Shown in pieces: positions 9,538 through 19,828 of a stretch of 64,000 bases of DNA (positions are counted from its first letter, which is position 1; each line of letters opens with the position of its first letter). Made by a program: the position numbers and the translations under genes. The stretch comes from Sphingomonas insulae (GTDB lineage Bacteria > Pseudomonadota > Alphaproteobacteria > Sphingomonadales > Sphingomonadaceae): NCBI RefSeq assembly GCF_010450875.1, contig NZ_CP048422.1:3292548-3356547 (forward strand), given 5' to 3'. Under the pieces are notes generated by a model. It was not told the origin of the DNA, ran no database searches, and was given only the letters and a program-made list of their open reading frames with translations.

Positions 9538-10156
9538 TGAAGCGAGCCTCCAGCTTCTCGACCGCCGCGCGGGTCAGGACCAGCGTGTCAGCCTTCAGGA
9601 TGTCATAGACGTTGGCACCGGCCGACGGCAGCACGTTGATGCCGTGCAGGTTGCCGGCAGCCAGCGCGAAGCTCGTCTCGACGGCATCGCCATCGATGAC
9701 CAGCGCGGTCTTGCCGAAGCCGAGCTTGGCGAGATCGCCGACCAGCGTCTTGGTCTTGTTGTTCTCGACCGCGATGCTGTCCATGACGATCAGCGAGCCG
9801 GCCTTGGCATGGCTCGACAGGGCCATCTTGAGACCGAGCGCGCGAACCTTCTTGTTCAGGCCGGGGTTGAAGTCGCGGACGCGGGCGCCGTGAGCCTTAC
9901 CACCGCCGATGAAGACGGGAGCACGGCGATCGCCGTGACGTGCCGTACCGCCGCCCTTCTGGCGACCGAACTTCTTGCCGGTGCGGGCGACGTCTGCACG
10001 CTCGCGGGTACCACGAGCCGTCTCGCGACGCTTCTCGAGCTGCCAGGTGACCACGCGGTGCAGGATGTCGGCGCGCGGATCGAGGCCGAAGACCTCGTCG
10101 TTGAGCTCGACGTCCGCGCCAGCGGTACCGGCGAAGGATTGAACCTTGACCTTCAC
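9530..10156 (-). CDS. rplD: 50S ribosomal protein L4
   Basis: L4 binds 23S rRNA with a long loop that lines the exit tunnel, and in E. coli it represses the S10 operon. The 208-residue product includes the loop block [22 protein letters not shown]. It begins 2 bases after the rplC stop and overlaps rplW by 8 bases. Confidence 0.98.
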   Translation of the reverse strand: MKVKVQSFAGTAGADVELNDEVFGLDPRADILHRVVTWQLEKRRETARGTRERADVARTGKKFGRQKGGGTARHGDRRAPVFIGGGKAHGARVRDFNPGLNKKVRALGLKMALSSHAKAGSLIVMDSIAVENNKTKTLVGDLAKLGFGKTALVIDGDAVETSFALAAGNLHGINVLPSAGANVYDILKADTLVLTRAAVEKLEARFNG

Positions 10157-10158
10157 GT

Positions 10159-10908
10159 TCAGCCCTCCTGGCCGTCGGCAGCTTCCGGCGCGCTCGTCTC
10201 AACGGGCGTGTCGGCTGCGGTGTTGCTGTTGGCAGCCTGCTTCAGGCTGGCGGGATAGGGGGAGTCGGCATGCGCCTTGACCTTGACCGCGTCCTTCACG
10301 AACAGCCAGCCACCCTTCGAACCGGGGACCGAACCCTTCACGAAGATCAGACCACGCTCGGCGTCGGTTCCGACGACCTCAAGGTTCTGCTGCGTGCGAT
10401 ACTTGTCACCCATGTGGCCGGCCATCTTCTTGTTCTTGAAGACGCGACCCGGATCCTGGCGCTGGCCGGTCGAACCGAGCGAACGGTGCGAGACCGAGAC
10501 GCCGTGCGTCGCGCGCAGACCGCCGAAGTTCCAGCGCTTCATGCCGCCGGCAAAGCCCTTACCCTGGGTACGACCCTGGATATCGACCAGCTGGCCAGCA
10601 ACGAAATGCTCTGCCGAAATCTCTGCGCCGACGTCGAGGAGGTTGTCCTCGGTGACGCGGAATTCCGCGACGACTGCCTTGGGCTCGACCTCGGCCTTGC
10701 CGAAGTGGCCGCGCTGCGGCTTGGCGACATTCTTGGCCTTGGCGACGCCAGCACCGAGCTGGACGGCGGTGTAGCCATCACGATCTTGTTCGCGACGGGC
10801 AATGACCTGGAGGCCTTCGAGTTGCAGGACGGTGACCGGCACGTGGCGGCCATCATCCTGGAACAGGCGGGTCATACCCATTTTCTTCGCGATCACGCCA
10901 GTACGCAT
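10159..10908 (-). CDS. rplC: 50S ribosomal protein L3 with a C-terminal extension
   Basis: L3 is an early assembly protein near the peptidyl transferase centre. The product is 249 residues against 209 in E. coli. The core ([16 protein letters not shown] at the start, [11 protein letters not shown] in the middle) is followed from about residue 212 by an alanine/threonine/acidic tail not found in E. coli L3. It is preceded by a 354-base gap from rpsJ that carries several hairpins, so it may head its own transcription unit. Confidence 0.98.
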   Translation of the reverse strand: MRTGVIAKKMGMTRLFQDDGRHVPVTVLQLEGLQVIARREQDRDGYTAVQLGAGVAKAKNVAKPQRGHFGKAEVEPKAVVAEFRVTEDNLLDVGAEISAEHFVAGQLVDIQGRTQGKGFAGGMKRWNFGGLRATHGVSVSHRSLGSTGQRQDPGRVFKNKKMAGHMGDKYRTQQNLEVVGTDAERGLIFVKGSVPGSKGGWLFVKDAVKVKAHADSPYPASLKQAANSNTAADTPVETSAPEAADGQEG

Positions 10909-11100
10909 GATCCTGCACTCCTTTTACAGAGGCACGCCCGGGACCATTCCCGAACGTGCTTGCGGCCCCTCGAAAGAGGCCATCCATCCCGAATTTCAGT
11001 ACGTCGCCCCGCCCCGGGCTGGCGCCCCCGTTGCCGGGAACATGACGGGAGACGCTGGCCCGGCCCCGAAAGGCCGGCGGTATCTCGTGCCTGTCAGGTG

Positions 11101-11241
11101 CTCCGCAGGGCGGAGTTCCCAAACCGGCCGTTCCGCCGAGGCGGATACGGCAAACCCGCGGGACTCGACGTCGACCGCGGGAGCCGGCGCATTACGCCAA
11201 CCTGTTGACTGCGTCAACAGGGACCCCGGCCTTCGCCGGGG
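11101..11241. other. Structured 354-base gap between rpsJ and rplC: four hairpins
   Basis: The gap 10909-11262 has no supportable gene. It contains hairpins at 11101-11115 (CTCCGC/GCGGAG), 11155-11181 (CCCGCGG/CCGCGGG), 11201-11221 (CCTGTTGAC/GTCAACAGG, perfect 9 bp) and 11224-11241 (CCCCGGC/GCCGGGG with a CTTC loop). The last has the form of a common sphingomonad palindromic repeat. rpsJ and rplC are usually close together, so a leader, promoter or repeat insertion here is likely. Confidence 0.6.
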
Positions 11242-11262
11242 CTAAAGGCGCGCTGGCCTGCA

Positions 11263-11571
11263 TCAGGCCAGCTTGATCTCGACGTCAACGCCCGCGGCGA
11301 GGTCGAGCTTCATCAGCGCGTCGACCGTCTGCGGGGTCGGCTGCACGATGTCGAGCATGCGCTTGTAGGTGCGCACCTCGAACTGCTCGCGGGACTTCTT
11401 GTCGATGTGCGGACCGCGGTTGACGGTGAACTTCTCGATGCGCGTGGGCAACGGAATCGGACCGCGGATGAGCGCGCCGGTACGACGCGCGGTGTCGGCG
11501 ATGTCGCCGGTCGCCTGGTCGAGCACGCGATGATCGAACGCCTTGAGGCGAATGCGGATGTTGCTGTCCAT
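11263..11571 (-). CDS. rpsJ: 30S ribosomal protein S10
   Basis: S10 is a 30S head protein and also NusE, the partner of NusB in antitermination. The 102-residue product starts [19 protein letters not shown] and has the [16 protein letters not shown] signature. I chose ATG 11571; the upstream in-frame codon would add 16 unrelated residues. It lies downstream of the tuf terminator, so it probably has its own promoter in 11572-11743. Confidence 0.98.
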   Translation of the reverse strand: MDSNIRIRLKAFDHRVLDQATGDIADTARRTGALIRGPIPLPTRIEKFTVNRGPHIDKKSREQFEVRTYKRMLDIVQPTPQTVDALMKLDLAAGVDVEIKLA

Positions 11572-11665
11572 GATCCCTACCGATGCGATGGAGCACGACC
11601 CCGGCCGTCTCCTGCGCATTAAAGCGAAGGACTCGTGCCGCTGGTGCTGGACCGGCGGGATGAGA

Positions 11666-11683
11666 CCCCCGCTGAAGCGGGGG
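11666..11683. repeat. Small palindrome between tuf and rpsJ
   Basis: CCCCCGC pairs with GCGGGGG around a TGAA loop, in the context GAGA...CGACGAG. It lies in the 255-base tuf-rpsJ gap and resembles short dispersed hairpins common in this lineage. No T-run follows on either strand. Confidence 0.45.
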
Positions 11684-11743
11684 CGACGAGAAAGAGCCGT
11701 AACTCAGTAAAACTTCGAAGGCGCGCCCTAGAGGAGCCTTCAT

Positions 11744-11787
11744 AAAAAGGCAACGGCCCGACTCTCCTTTTTTGGAGAGCCGGGCCG
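11744..11787 (-). terminator. Intrinsic terminator of tuf
   Basis: A 14-bp stem with one mismatch (CGGCCCG-A-CTCTCC against GGAGAG-C-CGGGCCG, plus-strand arms 11754-11767 and 11774-11787) encloses six identical bases. On the minus strand the stem is followed within six bases by TTTTT. It lies about 40 bases after the tuf stop and separates the str operon from rpsJ. Confidence 0.8.
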
Positions 11788-11826
11788 CTGTCGTCTGGAC
11801 CGGCGCGGGTGCGCCGAATCCGTCGC

Positions 11827-13020
<1,194 letters not shown>

Positions 13021-13226
13021 TTTCCTACCTTCTGATTCGAATTCGGTGCCGCCCGGGCTACGCGAACGCGGCCCTGTAGCGGTAGTTCGTGGGTAATGCC
13101 AGCCCCTGTGCGGCGGGGCCGACGACGCAGTAAATCCGTCGTCGGACGGGTTCGACGATGTCGCCCCGCCGGGGTTCCCCGCAAAGTACTACTTTGCAGG
13201 GGCCCCTCGTCCGGCCTTCGGTGTCT

Positions 13227-13250
13227 CGGGGCTAAGTCGCCTTAGCCCCG
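13227..13250 (-). other. Perfect hairpin after fusA
   Basis: CGGGGCTAAG pairs perfectly with CTTAGCCCCG around TCGC, only 6 bases after the fusA stop. No T-run follows on the minus strand, so it may protect the transcript end or attenuate read-through into tuf rather than terminate outright. The rest of the 236-base fusA-tuf gap holds a second small palindrome (GCAAAGT...ACTTTGC near 13180-13197) and no gene. Confidence 0.5.
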
Positions 13251-13256
13251 TGCACC

Positions 13257-15353
<2,097 letters not shown>

Positions 15354-15449
15354 GATCGTGCTTCCTTAGCGATATGGGGAGCGAGCCCTATGGCCCACTC
15401 CCCAATATATAGGTGTGTAGGCTACCGGTGAAAAGTCACCGGCGACCGG

Positions 15450-15920
15450 TTACCAGCGGTAGTGCGAGAACGCGCGGTTGGCTTCGGCCATCCGGTGCGT
15501 ATCTTCGCGCTTCTTCACCGCGTTGCCGCGGTTGTTGGCGGCGTCCATCAGCTCGCCCGACAGGCGGGCGGCCATCGTGTTCTCGCTGCGCGCACGGGCG
15601 GCGGCGATGAGCCAGCGAATGGCCAGCGCCTGCGCGCGCTCCGGGCGAACCTCGACGGGGACCTGATAGGTCGCGCCGCCGACTCGGCGCGAACGCACTT
15701 CGATGCCGGGCTTGATGTTGTTGAGCGCGTCATGGAACACGCCGATCGGCTCGCGCTTGGCGCGCTGCTCGACGGTTTCCAGGGCACCGTAGACGATCAG
15801 TTCCGCGACGGACTTCTTGCCATCGAGCATGACCGAATTCATGAACTTCGAGAGAACCTCATCACCAAACTTGGGATCGGGGAGGATGATACGCTTTTCC
15901 GGGCGACGACGACGTGCCAT
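15450..15920 (-). CDS. rpsG: 30S ribosomal protein S7
   Basis: S7 nucleates the 30S head and, in E. coli, regulates the str operon by binding the rpsL-rpsG region. The 156-residue product starts [21 protein letters not shown] and contains the family block [24 protein letters not shown]. It begins 60 bases after rpsL. Confidence 0.98.
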   Translation of the reverse strand: MARRRRPEKRIILPDPKFGDEVLSKFMNSVMLDGKKSVAELIVYGALETVEQRAKREPIGVFHDALNNIKPGIEVRSRRVGGATYQVPVEVRPERAQALAIRWLIAAARARSENTMAARLSGELMDAANNRGNAVKKREDTHRMAEANRAFSHYRW

Positions 15921-15980
15921 TTCATAAACCTTTCTAACTTCAGCCTGTTGGTCGAGCCCCCGCGACAGGGGCCAACCGGC

Positions 15981-16352
15981 TTACTTCGGACGCTTGGCGC
16001 CGTACTTGGAGCGGGACTGGCGACGATCCTTGACGCCCTGCGTATCGAGCACGCCGCGCAGGACGTGGTAGCGAACGCCGGGAAGATCGCGAACGCGGCC
16101 ACCGCGGATCAGGACCACCGAGTGCTCCTGCAGGTTGTGGCCTTCACCCGGGATGTAGCTGATGACTTCGCGGCTGTTGGTCAGGCGGACCTTGGCCACC
16201 TTGCGCAGCGCCGAGTTCGGCTTCTTCGGGGTCGTCGTGTAGACGCGGGTGCAGACGCCGCGCTTCTGCGGGTTCTGCTCCATCGCAGGGACCTTGGACT
16301 TGGCCTTCTGCGGGTCGCGGCCCTTGCGGACCAGCTGGTTGATCGTCGGCAT
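15981..16352 (-). CDS. rpsL: 30S ribosomal protein S12 (Arg at position 88)
   Basis: S12 monitors decoding and is the main site of streptomycin-resistance mutations. The 123-residue product starts [12 protein letters not shown] chose ATG 16352 because it has a GGTGAAGG ribosome binding site 4 bases upstream and gives the family length. Lys43 ([13 protein letters not shown]) is wild type. The second resistance position reads GRVRDLPGV, giving Arg88 where E. coli has Lys; the codon is at 16091-16089. Confidence 0.98.
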   Translation of the reverse strand: MPTINQLVRKGRDPQKAKSKVPAMEQNPQKRGVCTRVYTTTPKKPNSALRKVAKVRLTNSREVISYIPGEGHNLQEHSVVLIRGGRVRDLPGVRYHVLRGVLDTQGVKDRRQSRSKYGAKRPK

Positions 16353-16592
16353 GAAGCCTTCACCTCGTAAGTGGGTTACTTTGCTGGAGCCATCACAGCA
16401 CTTCGGAATACAAAAAGGGACGTAGGCAGCGACACGCACCACCCCGGCCCCACAACTTTGCATCCAGCAATGTTCAAGCTTGCCCACCGGATGACTCCGG
16501 CGAACGGAGCGGGCCTATACGCAGAGTCGCCCGTCCGGTCAACGGTCGCGCCTTTAACCCGCTCGCAACCGGCGCATGCGCATGACGCGATC

Positions 16593-17231
16593 ATGTCGCC
16601 TGTCCCACGCTACGCTGCCGTCGCCCTGCCCGTCACCGCCATTGTCGCGCTGGTGGCGGCCGCGGCGCTCGCCGTGGCGATGCCGGGCGGACGGTGCAGC
16701 GACGCGCTGGCGCTGTTCGCATCGGTGGCCGCCCTCTGCGCCGCGCAGGAGCGGCGGACGCAGGACATGATCCTGGCTACCGGGCTTGCCGTCGGACTGG
16801 CGCCGGCGGGACTGCTGCTCGCCCCCCTGTGCGTCGGCATCGCGATCCGCCGGGGCGCCGCCCGCACCCTGCCGATCGGGGCGTCGGTCGCGATCGTCGT
16901 CAGCCGGCTGCTGCCCTGGCCGACGCTCGCCCCCACCCTGCCGAACCTCGCCGCATGGGCGCTCGTCCGCCCCGATGCGCTGGCCCTCGTCGCCGCGATC
17001 GGCATCGGCATGGCCGCGTGGCTGGGTGCGCGCGCATCGACGCCGATGCCCGGCGCGTTGCTCGCCGAGGCGCGACTGGGGGTCGTCCTGCTCGCCTGCG
17101 TGCTGCCACTACCGTTGGGCGTGCTGGGCATCGTCGTGGTGCTGGCGGCATTGCCCCTGCCCGCCCGGCCACGGCTGCAGGCGGCCAACGACAACAGGGT
17201 GCTGCGCCGGACCGTGCGGCTGGCGGCCTAG
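16593..17231 (+). CDS. Hypothetical multi-pass membrane protein
   Basis: I do not recognise this 212-residue protein. From ATG 16593 (MSPVPRYAAVALPV) it is very rich in alanine, leucine and valine with about six hydrophobic segments, separated by short arginine-bearing loops such as QERRTQ and RRGAARTL. It ends in an arginine-rich tail after AANDNR. It is divergent from rpsL and convergent with the alpha/beta hydrolase, overlapping the latter's end by 4 bases. A longer in-frame form from 16371 would run through the rpsL promoter region and is unlikely. Confidence 0.6.
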   Translation: MSPVPRYAAVALPVTAIVALVAAAALAVAMPGGRCSDALALFASVAALCAAQERRTQDMILATGLAVGLAPAGLLLAPLCVGIAIRRGAARTLPIGASVAIVVSRLLPWPTLAPTLPNLAAWALVRPDALALVAAIGIGMAAWLGARASTPMPGALLAEARLGVVLLACVLPLPLGVLGIVVVLAALPLPARPRLQAANDNRVLRRTVRLAA

Positions 17232-18229
17232 CGCCGCGTCGCGAGGATCGCGAGCAGCGCCTTCTCGAAGCGGGGCGCGTCCTCGACCTGCGGGGAATGG
17301 CCCAGCCCGTCCAGCTTGACGAGCGTCGCGTTCGGCATCCGGGTCACCGCCGCCTGCGCAGCGACCGGGATCGCCTCCAGGAATCGGCGCAGGTCGGCCG
17401 GCGTCTGCGCCCGGCCAAAGGCGGTCCGGTCGAGCGTGCCGATCAGCAACGTCGTCGGCGGCTTGATACGGTAGAGTTCGTGCGCGACGGGCTGTGTCTT
17501 GATCATCTCGCTGGTCTTCGCCTGCGCCAGCGCGACGGAGTCGCGCCCCGCGCCCTGATACATGCCCGCGAGCATCCATACCCAACGGTCATAGGCCGGC
17601 TTCCAGGTACCGTGATAATAGTTCTGCTGCTGATAGGCCTTGATACTGGCGTAACTCGTCTTCTTCTCCCCCGCCCAAAGCGTATCGACGTCGACATAGG
17701 GCAGCCCCTCCTCCGACCGGTCCTTCAGGCCGAGCGGATTGACGAGCACCAGCCGCTCGACGGCATCGGGGTACATGATCGCGAACCGCATCGCGAGCAT
17801 GCCGCCCATCGAATGGCCCACGACGGTCGCCCGCGACATCCCGCGCGATTCCATCAACCGCCGGGTGAACGACGCCAGCATTTCGAAACTATATTGCGCC
17901 CCCCGCGGCTTCGCGGATTTGCAGAAACCGATCTGGTCGGGGATCAGCACGCGGTATCCCGCATCGGACAGCGCACGGGCGCTGCTCTCCCACGTGGCAC
18001 CGCAGAAGTTCTTGCCGTGCAGCAGCACCACGCTGCGGCCATTGGGACGCGCAGGAGCGATATCCATGAAGCTCATCGATGCCGGCTGTCCGACCACGTC
18101 GAACGTCATCGTCTGGACTGGCCATGGATAGGTGAACCGTTCCAGGTTCGGCCCGAAATCCGGCGCGACGACCGGATCGGCCGCGGCGACGAGCGTCAGG
18201 GTCGCAAGCCCAAGCCCCGCTCGCAACAT
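17228..18229 (-). CDS. Alpha/beta hydrolase with signal peptide
   Basis: The 333-residue product begins MLRAGLGLATLTLVAAADP, a likely secretion signal, with a GAGGAAA ribosome binding site upstream of ATG 18229. The alpha/beta hydrolase core shows the oxyanion block VVLLHGKNFCGATW, the nucleophile elbow VGHSMGGM (serine) and a C-terminal LDGLGHSPQVED with the catalytic histidine. The likely acid is the aspartate in LIGTLDRTAFG. The substrate is unknown. It probably acts in the periplasm and is transcribed away from tRNA-Trp. Confidence 0.85.
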   Translation of the reverse strand: MLRAGLGLATLTLVAAADPVVAPDFGPNLERFTYPWPVQTMTFDVVGQPASMSFMDIAPARPNGRSVVLLHGKNFCGATWESSARALSDAGYRVLIPDQIGFCKSAKPRGAQYSFEMLASFTRRLMESRGMSRATVVGHSMGGMLAMRFAIMYPDAVERLVLVNPLGLKDRSEEGLPYVDVDTLWAGEKKTSYASIKAYQQQNYYHGTWKPAYDRWVWMLAGMYQGAGRDSVALAQAKTSEMIKTQPVAHELYRIKPPTTLLIGTLDRTAFGRAQTPADLRRFLEAIPVAAQAAVTRMPNATLVKLDGLGHSPQVEDAPRFEKALLAILATRR

Positions 18230-18385
18230 GGTTTTCCTCACTCTGCCTGTTCTCCATCGCCGTGTACGCCCTGCCCGCATTAATGGCGTCGCGGGTGTAC
18301 GTCATCCATGCGGACATGTTTCGTCATGGACGTCGAAGACCGTCTTGCCCTTTCGCCCCGGCACAGGTAGAGGGCGCGGCGCTGC

Positions 18386-18461
18386 AGGAGTGTAGCTCAG
18401 TTGGTAGAGCATCGGTCTCCAAAACCGAGGGCCCACGGTTCGAGTCCGTGCACTCCTGCCA
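18386..18461 (+). tRNA. trnW: tRNA-Trp (anticodon CCA)
   Basis: The acceptor arms AGGAGTG and CACTCCT pair, followed by discriminator G and an encoded CCA end. The D arm (AGCTCAGTTGGTAGAGC) and T arm (TTCGAGTC loop) are intact. The anticodon CCA is at 18419-18421. Its place just upstream of secE-nusG is a conserved arrangement in many proteobacteria. Confidence 0.97.
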
Positions 18462-18561
18462 GTATCGTCCGCTGCGCGTGGCGCCGGAGGTACCACACGA
18501 TCACATGAATTTTTTGTCATTCTGGCGATGACGCGGGCGTTCGGACTGCTATAGGCGGTTC

Positions 18562-18705
18562 ATGGATGAGGCAACCCGACTGACCCTTGTTTATACGATT
18601 ATCGGAGTGTTGCTGCTGTGCGGCATCCCGTCGCTGATCGTCTATCTCCGGCGGCGCAAGCGTGAGAAGCTGCGTCGTCGCGGGATCAAACGCTACGGTC
18701 ACTGA
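18562..18705 (+). CDS. Small single-pass membrane peptide, 47 residues
   Basis: The frame starts MDEATRLTLVYTIIGVLLL, has one hydrophobic segment of about 20 residues, then a strongly basic tail (RRRKREKLRRRG) ending in KRYGH. A weak AGGCGG ribosome binding site precedes the ATG. The pattern of one membrane segment with a positive cytoplasmic tail is protein-like. It lies between tRNA-Trp and secE. I do not recognise a family; comparison with related genomes would settle whether it is real. Confidence 0.5.
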   Translation: MDEATRLTLVYTIIGVLLLCGIPSLIVYLRRRKREKLRRRGIKRYGH

Positions 18706-18873
18706 ACCCCGCCGGCCAGCGGCCTTGCGTTTGCGCCCTCACGCGGCTATCTGCGCAGGCCATCCGACAGCGAGGACGGGCAGCGCCGGTTCCCCACACG
18801 CAGGGGAAGCGGCAGCGGTCTTATGCCTCGATGATTCGGTTTTCGTGATTCCAGCGGGTTTTGAGAAAAAACA

Positions 18874-19071
18874 GTGGCGAAGACGACCCCCATCGAATTC
18901 ATCCGCCAGGTGCAGGCCGAGACCAAGAAGGTCGTCTGGCCGACCCGGCGCGAAACGATCATGACGGGCGTCATGGTGGTCATCATGACCACGATCCTCG
19001 CGCTGTTCTTCCTGGGCGTCGACACGTTCTTCAACGCGGTCGTCCAGGCGCTGCTCAAGCTCGCGAAGTAA
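18874..19071 (+). CDS. secE: Preprotein translocase subunit SecE
   Basis: SecE clamps the SecY channel. The 65-residue product uses a GTG start (MAKTTPIEFIRQVQAETKKV) and has the family motif VVWPTRRETI followed by a single membrane segment. It is the short form found in most bacteria, without the extra two helices of E. coli. It is followed 9 bases later by nusG. Confidence 0.97.
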   Translation: MAKTTPIEFIRQVQAETKKVVWPTRRETIMTGVMVVIMTTILALFFLGVDTFFNAVVQALLKLAK

Positions 19072-19080
19072 GGGTACATA

Positions 19081-19617
19081 ATGGCGCGCTGGTACATCAT
19101 TCACGCCTATTCCGGTTTCGAGGGCAAGGTCCGCGATGCGATCATGTCCGAAGCGACCCGCCTCGGCCTCGACCAGCTGGTCGAGCAGATCGAGGTGCCG
19201 ACCGAGACGGTGACCGAGGCTCGCCGCGGCAAGAAGATCGCGGTCGAACGCAAGTTCATGCCCGGCTACGTCCTCGCCAAGCTCAACATGAACGACGACG
19301 TCTATCACCTGGTGAAGAACACCCCCAAGGTGACGGGCTTCCTCGGCAGCATGGGCAAGCCGCAGGCGATCAGCGAAACCGAAGCCGCGCGCATGCTCAA
19401 CAGCAAGGAAGAGGCGGCAGCCGCTCCCAAGGCCAAGGTCAAGGTCGACTATGAGATCGGCGATGCGGTCAAGGTGCTTGAGGGTCCGTTCGCAAGCTTC
19501 AACGGCATCGTCGAGGAACTCGATTTCGACAAGTCGAAGGTCAAGGTGTCGGTATCGATCTTCGGGCGCGCCACGCCGGTCGAACTCGATTTCGAGCAGG
19601 TCGAGCGCTCCAAGTAA
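19081..19617 (+). CDS. nusG: Transcription termination/antitermination protein NusG
   Basis: NusG binds RNA polymerase and couples it to Rho or to the ribosome through S10. The 178-residue product starts MARWYIIHAYSGFEGKVRDAI, with the N-terminal NGN domain (RKFMPGYVLAKLNMND) and the C-terminal KOW domain (DAVKVLEGPFASFNGIVEELD). It forms an operon with secE. A terminator follows at once, so the usual rplK-rplA partners are not downstream here. Confidence 0.98.
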   Translation: MARWYIIHAYSGFEGKVRDAIMSEATRLGLDQLVEQIEVPTETVTEARRGKKIAVERKFMPGYVLAKLNMNDDVYHLVKNTPKVTGFLGSMGKPQAISETEAARMLNSKEEAAAAPKAKVKVDYEIGDAVKVLEGPFASFNGIVEELDFDKSKVKVSVSIFGRATPVELDFEQVERSK

Positions 19618-19636
19618 TCATCGGCCATGCCGACGC

Positions 19637-19671
19637 AAAAAAGGCCGGGGCGGCAACGCCGCGGCCTTTTT
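19637..19671 (+). terminator. Intrinsic terminator after nusG
   Basis: The arms AAAAAGGCCG...GGCG and CGCC...GCGGCCTTTTT form a near-perfect stem of about 14 bp with a GCAA loop, ending in a run of five T. It lies 20 bases after the nusG stop. The A-run on the left side could make it work for the opposing strand as well, where the histidine kinase gene ends at 19829. Confidence 0.85.
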
Positions 19672-19828
19672 GCTGTATGCGGCCCCGGCCACCTGAACGC
19701 CCGCGGCAAGCATGCCAGAGGCCGCTTCTCGCCGTTCGCCGGGTCGATTGCCGGCCAAGAATGCTGCGGCACCGCCAGCCACCACGGGTTCGATGACTGC
19801 CGCATCCATCGACGACGGTAACCTCGTG

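Noticed and set aside
16371..16592. An N-terminal extension of the membrane protein from 16371
   Set aside because: The extra residues have no membrane or signal character and would pass through the rpsL leader. ATG 16593 directly precedes the hydrophobic protein.
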